Below are positions 44,965 to 53,485 of a stretch of 64,000 nucleotides of DNA, one piece after another. Source of the DNA: CAZKXU01 sp964556665. Its GTDB lineage: Bacteria; Bdellovibrionota_C; UBA2361; CAZKXU01. The translations under genes were made by a program, and so were the position numbers. The notes below the pieces were generated by a model. That model did not search any database and was not told the origin of the DNA. It saw nothing but the letters and a program-made list of their open reading frames with translations. The DNA is taken from contig CAZKXU010000001.1 in the NCBI GenBank assembly GCA_964556665.1, forward strand, positions 1 to 64,000, in the 5' to 3' direction. How positions within the stretch are numbered: the stretch's first letter is position 1; the number at the start of each line of letters is the position of its first letter.

Positions 44965-45393
44965 ATGTCACTTACAATTAATAGATTGCTGACAATCCCC
45001 GACTCTGAGCTCAGCTTTACCTTCAGTCGTGCTTCTGGCGCAGGCGGGCAGAATGTAAATAAGGTTAATAGTCGTGCTACTCTTATTTGGAATGTTTTTA
45101 GTTCAAAGGCAGTTTCCTCTGAGCTGAAGGCCCGTTTTATCTCACTTTTTAGTAATCGGATTAACCAGGCAGGTGAACTTCTTATCTCCTCTGACCGATT
45201 TCGCGAGCAGAGCAGAAACCGAGAGGATTGTATCTTACGACTTGAGAGTATGATACAAAAAGCGTTACATAAGCCTAAGTTGCGGCGCAAAACAAAGCCC
45301 AGTAATGCCTCACATGAACGGCGTATAACTGGCAAGAAGATCAGATCTAAGAAGAAAAATAACCGTGGAAGAATTAAATTAGGACAGCTTTAA
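44965..45393 (+). CDS. arfB: peptidyl-tRNA hydrolase ArfB-like ribosome rescue factor
   Basis: Releases stalled peptides on non-stop ribosomes with a release-factor-like GGQ. Motif RASGAGGQNVNKVNSRA, GGQ at residues 27-29; then FSNRINQAGELLISSDRFREQSRNRE typical for YaeJ/ArfB; and a basic C-terminal tail (RRKTKPSNASHERRITGKKIRSKKKNNRGRIK) that enters the mRNA channel. 142 residues is family length. First gene of the arfB-ubiE-ubiX-mqnA operon, with the next ATG 1 base after its stop. Confidence 0.93.
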   Translation: MSLTINRLLTIPDSELSFTFSRASGAGGQNVNKVNSRATLIWNVFSSKAVSSELKARFISLFSNRINQAGELLISSDRFREQSRNREDCILRLESMIQKALHKPKLRRKTKPSNASHERRITGKKIRSKKKNNRGRIKLGQL

Positions 45394-45394
45394 T

Positions 45395-45601
45395 ATGGAA
45401 CACTTCAATCGAAAAGATGGGCCGTTTCAACTTTTTCAACGCAAGGTTGTTAATAAAAGTAATTACAACTTAGTTGAGTATATTAAAGTTATTCTTATCC
45501 TCTGTGTAGTGCGAATAGTTATGCTGATTTCTGGTGTGACTTTTATTGCTATTCCCTATCTAGATGGTGTATTACGAATGCTCATATCAATGGTGATGTA
45601 G
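45395..45601 (+). CDS. small membrane protein, 68 aa
   Basis: Begins 1 base after the arfB stop and ends 9 bases before ubiE, so it is in the operon and probably translationally coupled. A polar N-terminus (HFNRKDGPFQLFQRKVVNKSN) is followed by one or two hydrophobic segments (VILILCVVRIVMLISGVTFIAI, VLRMLISMVM). No family known to me; it might help assemble the membrane-bound quinone enzymes, which is only inference. Confidence 0.55.
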   Translation: MEHFNRKDGPFQLFQRKVVNKSNYNLVEYIKVILILCVVRIVMLISGVTFIAIPYLDGVLRMLISMVM

Positions 45602-45610
45602 ATAGTTAAA

Positions 45611-46315
45611 ATGCCCAAGGACGTAACATACAGCCGGATCGGATTTGAGGTGCAGGAGATGTTTGGCTCCATTGCAGCTGGGTATGATCGTGCCAATACG
45701 ATTCTTAGCTTTGGTATACATCATCTTTGGCGTAAGGCGCTTATAGCTAGCCTTCCAAAGGGCCAAAAACTCGAGATATTAGATCTTTGCACGGGCACTG
45801 CAGATCTTATTCCACCTCTGGTCCCTCTAGCAAAAAGGTTGGTAGGAGCTGATTTCTCTCTGCCTATGTTAGTCCAAGCAGGGAAGAAGCTTAATCGGCT
45901 TGGTTTAAAAGCAGAATTAGTACAGGCAGACGCCCAAAATCTTCCATTCGCAGAGATGAGTTTCGATCTGATAACGGTGGCTTTCGGAGTGAGAAATTTT
46001 GAAAATTTAGAATTGGGATTAAAAGAGATGCTTCGCGTAATTAAGCCGGGCGCCACAATTAGAATATTAGAATTTGGCACACCTCCCGGCCTTTTTGGTT
46101 TAATCTACAAATTTTATTCCGATAAGTTGCTGCCACTTATAGGTGGATTAATAACAGGAAATCGTGCTGCTTATCGCTATCTGCAGAAGACCTCCTCTCA
46201 TTTTCCGTATGCCGATCAGTTTGCTGCTAAGCTAAGCGAGGTTGGATATCAAGATGTAAGTTATAAGGCCTTAACCTTCGGTATTTGTTATCTTTATTCA
46301 GCTAGACGGATCTGA
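45611..46315 (+). CDS. ubiE: demethylmenaquinone/ubiquinone methyltransferase UbiE (MenG)
   Basis: SAM-dependent C-methyltransferase finishing menaquinone. Signatures: EVQEMFGSIAAGYDRANTILSFGIHHLWR, LDLCTGTADLIPPL (SAM loop), DAQNLPFAEMSFDLITVAFGVRNF, and ILEFGTPPG. 234 residues. Within an operon holding several futalosine-route genes, so it acts on demethylmenaquinone rather than ubiquinone precursors. Confidence 0.93.
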   Translation: MPKDVTYSRIGFEVQEMFGSIAAGYDRANTILSFGIHHLWRKALIASLPKGQKLEILDLCTGTADLIPPLVPLAKRLVGADFSLPMLVQAGKKLNRLGLKAELVQADAQNLPFAEMSFDLITVAFGVRNFENLELGLKEMLRVIKPGATIRILEFGTPPGLFGLIYKFYSDKLLPLIGGLITGNRAAYRYLQKTSSHFPYADQFAAKLSEVGYQDVSYKALTFGICYLYSARRI

Positions 46316-46354
46316 ATCGTCTCTATTGATTAGGTCTAAGTGATATCCTAAAAT

Positions 46355-46501
46355 ATGTCCTTTAATAATGCTCAGTTGATGCTCTTTGCAGAATGTCGTT
46401 CTATCCTTGCCAGTAACGAATTCATTAATGACTTAAAAAATGGTAGAATAGTGGCCAGTTCTGATTCAACTGGAACCGTACTCATCCTTTATTTTTATTG
46501 A
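46355..46501 (+). CDS. possible small protein, 48 aa
   Basis: Open frame MSFNNAQLMLFAECRSIL... to TGA, in the otherwise unexplained 190-bp gap between ubiE and ubiX, ending 7 bases before the ubiX GTG. No Shine-Dalgarno is visible and no family is known; it could equally be noise. Confidence 0.25.
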   Translation: MSFNNAQLMLFAECRSILASNEFINDLKNGRIVASSDSTGTVLILYFY

Positions 46502-46508
46502 GAATTTT

Positions 46509-47159
46509 GTGCCATATACAAAAAAGTGGGTTATAGCTCTTACAGGTGCCAGTGGGATGCCGTATGCATTGCGGCTTATTAAGAATCTTTTGAATGAGGA
46601 GATCGAACAGCATATAATAATCTCTGAAGCTGCTCATCAGGTATTGGCCGCAGAGCAGGGTATTAAAATATCTAGTGCCAAACTTAACAGTAAATCACTC
46701 CTAGGGGTGGAGAGTGATAAACTCCACTTTTATAACCCGCGTGACATAGGAGCGGCCCCTTCTTCGGGGTCGTTTTTATTTGAGGGAATGGTAGTCGTGC
46801 CATGCAGCATGGGCACCTTGGGAGCGATTGCAACCGGAACACCGCGCAACCTTATTCATCGTGCCGCCGATGTGGCTCTCAAGGAGAATCGAAGGTTAAT
46901 CCTTGTTCCTCGAGAAACTCCACTTTCGGCCATCCATCTTGAGAATATGCTTAAACTAAGCAGGATGCAGGTGCAGATGGTTGCAGCGATGCCAGGCTTC
47001 TATGCTATGCCTGCTAATATAAATGATTTAGTTGACATGCTCGTTATGAAGATCATGGATTCAATGGGAATTCATAGAGAGCTGGTGCCGCGTTGGGGTG
47101 TGGAGAGTCCAGGCAGCGCCATTACTGAGACAAAAGTATTTGAGTTAAACCGTGGGTAA
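46509..47159 (+). CDS. ubiX: flavin prenyltransferase UbiX (MqnM-type)
   Basis: Makes prenylated FMN for a UbiD-type decarboxylase, which in the futalosine route removes the naphthoate carboxyl group. Motifs: ALTGASGMPYALRLIKNLL, IISEAAHQVL, VVPCSMGTLGAIATGTPRNLIHRAADVALKENRRLILVPRETPLSAIHLENMLKL. Starts with GTG; overlaps the next gene by 8 bp. The partner decarboxylase gene is not in the window. Confidence 0.92.
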   Translation: MPYTKKWVIALTGASGMPYALRLIKNLLNEEIEQHIIISEAAHQVLAAEQGIKISSAKLNSKSLLGVESDKLHFYNPRDIGAAPSSGSFLFEGMVVVPCSMGTLGAIATGTPRNLIHRAADVALKENRRLILVPRETPLSAIHLENMLKLSRMQVQMVAAMPGFYAMPANINDLVDMLVMKIMDSMGIHRELVPRWGVESPGSAITETKVFELNRG

Positions 47160-48174
47160 ATTAGCTCGTGTAGGAATAACTGAAGGAAGGCTAGTACCAG
47201 TTGATGGATTGGCATGGGATCTCTCTGTGCAGAAGAGCGATAACTTTGTAGTAACAGCATTTGAACGGTTTGGTGTCTCAGAAACAGCAGCAGATATAAT
47301 AGCATCCCGTCCATTAAGTGTAGAGCAGATCGAGTTTTTATTAGCAAAAGCCTCCTTCCCAATTTTGTTGAAATTAGTAGAGCTCCGAAAACAGAAGGTG
47401 GCGGGCATGAAGCCTACTCCCATCGTAGTTCTGCCGATTGGATCCTGGGTAGCTACATATGGGCTTAAGGCTTCGGTAAAGTTAGCAGTCGATTTTCTTT
47501 GCTCATTTGATAGTCCCTCTCTACAAGTAGTGTTAGAAGATCTGCAATCGATAGACTCAGCAATCCTTGAACTTGGACTTTATGATGCCATTAGGGAGAT
47601 ACACGAAAGTAGAGCTGGTGTTGTCTTAGTAGGGCCTAGCGTTGAGGACATTCTTAAATGGATTGGTTGTATAGGTGTTAACCAAGATGAAGTATTTCAC
47701 TTGGTTGAACTGGAAAGAGTGTTGTACTGTTTAAAGCAAGCTGGTGTTTCACGACTGCGCTATAGCTCTAATAAATATTTACTAAAGCTGCTAAATGAAG
47801 TCGGTTTGTCAGCAAGTATATTGACCGATATAGGGGTTTATTCAACCCATACTAAGATGGCTGAGGAGCTGTATGCGTTAGGACAGCTCTCAGAGGATTG
47901 TCGTATCGATGTTTGGATGCCAGGTCTTATCGCACAAGATTTTAGCGCTGATTCTGCTACTGATCTGAAATTATTACGTACTTTGGCTGTTGGGACTCTA
48001 GCATTGCCTCGTATTAGTTATCGACGTGCATCTAGCCGTTTTTTCTCTAGAGAGGGGCTAAGTTTCGCTAAATTCTGTGGCGCTAATGATTACGGATTTG
48101 GAGCAGTTGACGAATTAACCGAGCGTCGTTTAGGTGTGGCTCGCTTAGATCTACTTTCAAAGGTAATCGCATGA
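47152..48174 (+). CDS. MqnE/MqnC-like protein lacking the radical SAM cluster motif
   Basis: Divergent relative of the futalosine radical SAM enzymes. Residues 50-85 (ASRPLSVEQIEFLLAKASFPILLKL) match the N-terminal helix that precedes the barrel, and 268-325 (ATDLKLLRTLAVGTLALPRIS ... GLSFAKFCGANDYGFGAVDELTE) match the MqnE stretch DLRVIAVSRLML ... GVKTAQIAQLFGANDIDGT. The CX3CX2C motif is absent; its five Cys are scattered. It overlaps ubiX (8 bp) and the mqnA fusion (4 bp), so it is made with them. Inferred: pseudoenzyme, perhaps a partner or allosteric subunit. Confidence 0.65.
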   Translation: MGKLARVGITEGRLVPVDGLAWDLSVQKSDNFVVTAFERFGVSETAADIIASRPLSVEQIEFLLAKASFPILLKLVELRKQKVAGMKPTPIVVLPIGSWVATYGLKASVKLAVDFLCSFDSPSLQVVLEDLQSIDSAILELGLYDAIREIHESRAGVVLVGPSVEDILKWIGCIGVNQDEVFHLVELERVLYCLKQAGVSRLRYSSNKYLLKLLNEVGLSASILTDIGVYSTHTKMAEELYALGQLSEDCRIDVWMPGLIAQDFSADSATDLKLLRTLAVGTLALPRISYRRASSRFFSREGLSFAKFCGANDYGFGAVDELTERRLGVARLDLLSKVIA

Positions 48175-49904
48175 GGAAGCTAAAGGTTGCCAATCTTAAC
48201 TATATCGCCGCACTTCCTTTTAAAACTTTGGAGGGCATGCCTAACATTTGTTATGAGGAGAACTCTCCAACCGAGAATGCACGTAAGTTGCATGAGGGTG
48301 AGGTGGACCTAGCACTAATATCAGTGGTTGAGTATGCAAATCATGGAGGATATGTAGGGCTTGATTTTGGGATTGCGGCAGTTGATAAATTAGATGCAGT
48401 GTCGCTCCTTTCCAACCATGAAATTAAAGACCTAACAACAATCTATCTCTATGAAGGCTCAAGTGCTTCGGCAGTAATGTTAAAATTGTTGCTAGCAGAA
48501 AAGTATCTTACTACACCACGACTTGTGCGGGTAAACAGTAGGAATATTGTGGAATCACTAAAGCCTTACGAGGGCGTGCTGGTCATTCACGAAGTTGAAC
48601 CTATTGTAAAAGAGAAATTTAAAGTTTGTGAGGATCTTGGGCGCATATGGTACGAGTTTACTGGCCTACCATTTGTCTATCTTGTCTGGGCAATGCGACC
48701 TGGCACACTCAGTATGGATCAGCACAGAAAACTCAATGATCTCTTTCATCGCTCTGTATGCGTTAGAGAGATTATCGCAGATGAGTTTGATAGCGAATTA
48801 GGACATGAAACTGGCGCAGCCTCTGCCTATGTTGGTCAAACAATCCATCACTACTTAGATGATACTCTACTGGGAGGATTGGATGAGTTTTTTAAAAGAT
48901 CGGCTAGTCTTAACCTACTGCCACAGACTCTCTATCGGAGTGCTACCTTTACACTTCTGAATCGCAAAGCATCGCCAAATGTGCAACATAAGCCGGTACA
49001 GTCATTATTTACAGAGGTGATAAAGGGTAGGCGTTTGAGTATTCGAGAAGCCGTGCGTATCGCTGAAGAGGCTACAATGAGTGATTTGGCTTTGGCCACG
49101 CAGATGGTAACTCCAGCTCAGGTTAACAAGTCTCACTTCAATATGGTCTTGCCACTAAATGCAGCACAGTTACAGGACGATCAACTGCTTTGGGAAAGAC
49201 TTTTTCAAGCAGAAGTTAAAGGAGTTGATCATATTTTGATTAATCCTGGTGGTACGCTGCATGCTTCACTGTCTTGGTGGGAGGAGCGTCTTGCAACTAT
49301 TAAGAAAAGATTTAATTTTTTGATTGAAGGATTTACCGTTAGTGAACTTTTGATGCTCTCTAAGTTGTCAAAAATGTCAGTTGGCACTCTAGCGGCTAAA
49401 CTTAAACTTGCAGGGCTCGATCTGATATCTGGTACGGGTGGGGGGATGCTCTTTGATCGTATTGCTGCTAAGCACTGCAATTCGCAGATAAGCGCGGCTG
49501 AATGGATAGATACAATTCGATGGGTACATTCAGTAGGTGTCAAATCTAGCTGTTGCCTGACTATATCAAAGTTTGAAAGTTGGGAAGAGCGATTAATACA
49601 TCTACAGAAACTCCGTAGTTTGCAGGATGAGAATCCTGGATTTAAATACTTTGGTGTGCAGATCTCAGAACAGTGGCCTGGACCTGTGGTCTCGGAAATA
49701 AAGTTAAGAACTCTGATGTTAGCCCGGCTCTTTTTAGATAATGTACCAACTTTTATAGAGTATGATTATACGCATGGTTTATTTGCTGCAACAGCGGGAC
49801 TTTCCTTTGGGGCCAATCAGTTGCGAATCGACCCTACACTGCCAAATAGTAAGAGCATCTTTGCTGCTGTAGATGTAATGCCTGGGTTGGAACTAGTTGG
49901 GTAG
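48171..49904 (+). CDS. mqnA: chorismate dehydratase MqnA fused to a cluster-less MqnC-like domain
   Basis: Residues 1 to about 250 are MqnA (ANLNYIAALPFKTLEGMP, GEVDLALISVVEYA, GLPFVYLVWAMRPG), which dehydrates chorismate to 3-enolpyruvyl-benzoate; the usual GDxAL motif is replaced (LVIHEVEP). Residues about 285-577 align with MqnC: LKLAGLDLISGTGGGMLFDRI, ISAAEWIDTIRWVHSVGVKSS, ESWEERLIHLQKLRSLQDENPGF and SFGANQ, but there is no CX3CX2C, so radical chemistry is unlikely. A 577-residue MqnA fusion of this kind is not one I know. 6 bp before ubiA. Confidence 0.85.
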   Translation: MRKLKVANLNYIAALPFKTLEGMPNICYEENSPTENARKLHEGEVDLALISVVEYANHGGYVGLDFGIAAVDKLDAVSLLSNHEIKDLTTIYLYEGSSASAVMLKLLLAEKYLTTPRLVRVNSRNIVESLKPYEGVLVIHEVEPIVKEKFKVCEDLGRIWYEFTGLPFVYLVWAMRPGTLSMDQHRKLNDLFHRSVCVREIIADEFDSELGHETGAASAYVGQTIHHYLDDTLLGGLDEFFKRSASLNLLPQTLYRSATFTLLNRKASPNVQHKPVQSLFTEVIKGRRLSIREAVRIAEEATMSDLALATQMVTPAQVNKSHFNMVLPLNAAQLQDDQLLWERLFQAEVKGVDHILINPGGTLHASLSWWEERLATIKKRFNFLIEGFTVSELLMLSKLSKMSVGTLAAKLKLAGLDLISGTGGGMLFDRIAAKHCNSQISAAEWIDTIRWVHSVGVKSSCCLTISKFESWEERLIHLQKLRSLQDENPGFKYFGVQISEQWPGPVVSEIKLRTLMLARLFLDNVPTFIEYDYTHGLFAATAGLSFGANQLRIDPTLPNSKSIFAAVDVMPGLELVG

Positions 49905-49910
49905 TTTCTG

Positions 49911-50783
49911 ATGAAAACGGTAATTCCGACTCTGCAGCTCTGGGGTAATGTAGTTAAGTTCTCACATACAATTTTTGCTTTACCATTTGCATTAGCGATG
50001 TTTGTAATTGTCGCTTCTCGTTATCCGGTTACTGTATTTCAACTTCTATGGATCTTGGCTGCGCTGGTTGCGGCACGTACAGCCGCAATGTCCTTTAACC
50101 GCCTCATTGATCGTAAGATTGATGAGCTAAATCCACGCACCAAAGACAGGGAGCTGCCTGCGGGGCGCATCGGAGTGCGAAGTGTTATGATATTGCTATT
50201 CTGCTCATCAATTCTATTTCTGTTTTCTTCGGGTGCCCTGGGTTTGCATTGTCTTATCTTGGCATTGCCAGTGTTAGCTGTCTTGTTTCTTTATTCCTGG
50301 TCAAAACGATTTACTTCTTATAGTCATCTGCTGCTTGGTCTTGCCTTAGCTCTCGCACCAGGAGGTGTTTGGTATGCGTTAACTGCTCAATTTTCGTATG
50401 AGCCTATAGTAATGATGTTAGCGGTGCTTTTCTGGGTAGCAGGCTTCGATGTGCTTTATGCGATACAGGATACTAACTTTGACCGAGAGCATGGGCTGAA
50501 CTCTATCCCAAGCCGTTTTGGGGTGAGCAAAGCACGCCTGTTAGCCTTTATATTTCATTGTATAGCAATCACACTGTTTAATATTCAGGGGGTATACACA
50601 GACCTAGGCTGGATATATTTTTTCGGATTAGCTCTTTTCTCCATTGTTTTACTTAGTCAGCATTGGATTATACAAATGCGCGGTTTGGCAGAGATTAATC
50701 ACCTATTTTTTAGCCGTAATGGCGCTGCTGCAGTTATCTATTTTGTAGCTGTACTTCTTGATGTCACACTACGTTCAGTTTAG
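49911..50783 (+). CDS. UbiA-family prenyltransferase (MqnP type)
   Basis: Membrane prenyltransferase attaching the polyprenyl tail to the naphthoate ring. First Asp motif NRLIDRKID and second DVLYAIQDTNFDREH are intact; eight to nine hydrophobic helices; 290 residues. By context (mqnA fusion, ubiE, ubiX) it serves the futalosine pathway. Ends overlapping the convergent DUF2007 gene by 20 bp. Confidence 0.9.
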   Translation: MKTVIPTLQLWGNVVKFSHTIFALPFALAMFVIVASRYPVTVFQLLWILAALVAARTAAMSFNRLIDRKIDELNPRTKDRELPAGRIGVRSVMILLFCSSILFLFSSGALGLHCLILALPVLAVLFLYSWSKRFTSYSHLLLGLALALAPGGVWYALTAQFSYEPIVMMLAVLFWVAGFDVLYAIQDTNFDREHGLNSIPSRFGVSKARLLAFIFHCIAITLFNIQGVYTDLGWIYFFGLALFSIVLLSQHWIIQMRGLAEINHLFFSRNGAAAVIYFVAVLLDVTLRSV

Positions 50784-51012
50784 ATACTGAGCTCGAGGAA
50801 GCTCGATTCTGTGCCAAATTCTGGAGTATGCGCATTCCAGCCCCTGTAAACTCAGCAGGCACTAATAATCTATAACCTAAGGCGCATAAGCTGCCATCAA
50901 GGATCTCTACATGCTCAATTATGACAGGAATACCTGCATCTTCTAAGACTGCGCAATAATGGTTGGCTACTCTCTGTTCGGTAATCGTAGTCAGCACCAG
51001 AAACTTTTCCAT
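50764..51012 (-). CDS. DUF2007-like small protein, 82 aa
   Basis: Small protein of the putative signal-transducing DUF2007 type: FLVLTTITEQRVANHYCAVLEDAGIPVIIEHVEILDGSLCALGYRLLVPAEFTGAGMRIL. Start set at ATG 51012, where GGAGG lies 6 bases upstream; the frame continues 21 codons further but that part is not needed. Its 3' end overlaps ubiA on the other strand. DUF2007 proteins may bind metals or PII-like partners; role unknown. Confidence 0.75.
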   Translation of the reverse strand: MEKFLVLTTITEQRVANHYCAVLEDAGIPVIIEHVEILDGSLCALGYRLLVPAEFTGAGMRILQNLAQNRASSSSVSKLNVV

Positions 51013-51233
51013 GCCTATCCTCCTATGAATTATGAGAAATATCAGTAATGCCAGCCTGGCTATCTCATGCTTCACATGATAAATCCATGCTAGTGTGCCC
51101 TATCAGCACATTCATTCTTATATGGTTATTTAACCTCAACTATTCCTTATCGCCAGTGCAAAAATATGATCATTCTACAAATAAATATTTTTTGGATAGA
51201 TTAAAATTATTTTTTTAACGAGAATGCTTCTAT

Positions 51234-52289
51234 ATGCTTGATAGTGTTAGGAAAACTGCGCAGCAGTTTAATATTACAGGAACCATATCATCTCTCGAAG
51301 AATTAAAACGAGGGCACATTCATTCGACCTTCGTAAGTAGCTGGACAGAAAATGGTAAGGTGCGCCGGTATATTCATCAATGTATAAATCGTAACGTTTT
51401 CCCTGATCCTCCACAGGTAATGAGAAATATTGAAAAAGTTACTGCACATTTGAGAGGGAAAGTTGGTGCAAGTAAAGAGATCGAGATACTGGAGATTATT
51501 CAGACTAAGAAAGGAGAGAGTTACTTAATAGACGAACGGGGTGAATACTGGCGTACCTATAAGTATATCGAAAACACCAAAGTTTTTGACAGCTGTACAG
51601 ATCCTGCAGTTGCTTATGAGGCTGCGCGAGCCTTTAGTCTTTTTGTCTCTTTACTTACCGATTTATCAACATCTGAGCTGGCTGTAACCATCCCGGATTA
51701 TCATCATGCAGTAAAGCGGTTAAATGTATTCAAGGCAGCCCTAAAAAACGATCAACTAAGTAGAGCCTCGGACATTAAAGAGGAGGTTCAGTTTATTAAT
51801 GAGAGAGAGGGCCGTATCGGATCGATAGCTAATCACATCGAGGCGGGAAGGCTCCCTTTAAGAATTATGCATTATGATACTAAGATCAATAATGTTCTTT
51901 TTGGCATGGATGTACGAGCTAAGGCGGTAGTTGATCTAGATCTGGTGATGCCGGGGTCTATTCTTTATGATTTTGGAGATCTGGTTAGGAGCGCGGTTAG
52001 TAAGAGTGCTGAGGATGAGGAGGATTTAAGTAAGGTAAAATTCGAGCGCAGCATTTACGATGCGCTCTATCGTGGCTATAACGAAGCTGGAGCTGGTTAT
52101 CTTACCGATTTTGAGCGGAGCCTATTCCCAGAGTCAGCCAGAGCTGTAGCTTTTACACTTGCAGTTAGATTTCTCACCGATTACTTATGTGGCGATACAT
52201 ATTTTAAGACCTCCAAGCCTAAACACAACCTGCTTCGTGCACGTACGCAGCTTAAGCTGGTGGAGGAAATTGAACGGGAGCTGATGTAA
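51234..52289 (+). CDS. phosphotransferase (NahK/APH-like sugar kinase)
   Basis: Aminoglycoside-phosphotransferase-like kinase fold, close in layout to N-acetylhexosamine 1-kinases. N-lobe GHIHSTFVSSW, a long linker, catalytic loop IMHYDTKINNVLF (residues about 214-226; H-x-D-x-K-x-x-N), and metal-binding VVDLDLVMPGSILYDFGDLVRS. 351 residues. Probably phosphorylates an amino sugar or similar metabolite; substrate unproved. Head of its own transcript, convergent with the following hypothetical gene. Confidence 0.8.
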   Translation: MLDSVRKTAQQFNITGTISSLEELKRGHIHSTFVSSWTENGKVRRYIHQCINRNVFPDPPQVMRNIEKVTAHLRGKVGASKEIEILEIIQTKKGESYLIDERGEYWRTYKYIENTKVFDSCTDPAVAYEAARAFSLFVSLLTDLSTSELAVTIPDYHHAVKRLNVFKAALKNDQLSRASDIKEEVQFINEREGRIGSIANHIEAGRLPLRIMHYDTKINNVLFGMDVRAKAVVDLDLVMPGSILYDFGDLVRSAVSKSAEDEEDLSKVKFERSIYDALYRGYNEAGAGYLTDFERSLFPESARAVAFTLAVRFLTDYLCGDTYFKTSKPKHNLLRARTQLKLVEEIERELM

Positions 52290-53342
52290 TCAGGATTTTT
52301 TCTCCCTGAAAGCTCTTCTTGGAAGGTCACATATATAAAGTATTTGCATACTGGTAATAATCCATTCCATAAATTCACTTAAAACATTGCGTGACGAACC
52401 CTCACAATTTATGCTTCGAGCATAGGTAATTGGACAGCCGGTAATATAGTCAATTTGATCGTCATCGGATTCTGCCCTTTCTAACGCTTCAGCGGTTGCT
52501 GCTAGAGCCTTTCTAAATCTTTCAGTTAGCTGCCAATAATATCTTCCCTTTGTTCTTACAACTTCAAACAATCCTGGATAACATGTAGCTCCAAAGATCT
52601 GTGGTAACATCGATTCTGAAGTATATTTAAGAAAGAATTGAAAACTACTTGTGGCCATGCGCTTATGAAATTCAATTATCTGAGAGAGAAGTTGTGTAAA
52701 TTCCCATTGGGCTGGGCGTCTATGATATTGTTGTTTAAAGGAGGTTTCTATAGTTCCGGCAGATGCCAATATAGATCTCAAGCCAGTAATAAATCCTCTT
52801 CCTATATAGTCATAAATATCCGTAGCTTGTCTAGCAGCTTTAGCTTGCAGTAATTCTTTTAACCTAACAAAGCTGCCCTCTGACATTTTATATTTTGATT
52901 CAATTTTGATACTAGGATCTGTATGTGCATCTATCCAGAGTCGGAGAACAGATGCAAAGGCATCCCCCATCTGTTTTACCATTTTGTCTAATCTCAAAGA
53001 ATCATGACCATAAAGACTTGCAACAAAAGAGGATTTATCTGTAACAAAAAGCATCGTTTCTTTGTCGACATCACCTAACGCAAGTGCTTTTGGAGAATTT
53101 AATCTGATACTCTGAAAAAGGCCCCAAGACTTTTCAATGGCTTCAACTCCTAATCTAAATAGTTCTATCCTTTGATCGGTAGGTCCTTCAAACGATTGAA
53201 AAGGATCTAGTCGAGGAAATACATGATTAGCTCTTCTCAAGATTTCATTTTGGTCTATGACTATAGGTGGAACTGCGGCAGAACCGCTATTACCAGGTGA
53301 TACTACTGAAACTACCATAAGATCTAACTGATAATAATACAT
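52290..53342 (-). CDS. hypothetical protein, 350 aa
   Basis: Not recognised. Soluble, helix-rich protein with repeated amphipathic helices (LRLWIDAHTD, FTQLLSQIIEFHKRMATSSFQFFLKYTSE) and three Cys near the C-terminus (ITGCPITYARSINCEGSS, YICDLPRR). No signal peptide. Its stop directly abuts the stop of the convergent kinase-like gene. Longer reads of the family would be needed for any role. Confidence 0.55.
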   Translation of the reverse strand: MYYYQLDLMVVSVVSPGNSGSAAVPPIVIDQNEILRRANHVFPRLDPFQSFEGPTDQRIELFRLGVEAIEKSWGLFQSIRLNSPKALALGDVDKETMLFVTDKSSFVASLYGHDSLRLDKMVKQMGDAFASVLRLWIDAHTDPSIKIESKYKMSEGSFVRLKELLQAKAARQATDIYDYIGRGFITGLRSILASAGTIETSFKQQYHRRPAQWEFTQLLSQIIEFHKRMATSSFQFFLKYTSESMLPQIFGATCYPGLFEVVRTKGRYYWQLTERFRKALAATAEALERAESDDDQIDYITGCPITYARSINCEGSSRNVLSEFMEWIITSMQILYICDLPRRAFREKKS

Positions 53343-53485
53343 TTTGTTAGCTTAAACAATTCAAGGTATACATATGAACTTCTAGTCTGATTGCTGCCAA
53401 GGAGGCTTTTACTTAGTTATCTTTGAACTCAAAAAAGTGGTAGATTCTATAGGTAGTTAATTACATTAAATTCCGCTTAAGCAGT

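Noticed and set aside
44760..44981. 73-codon ORF upstream of arfB
   Set aside because: It runs through four perfect hairpins and overlaps the arfB start region; the hairpin array explains the open frame.
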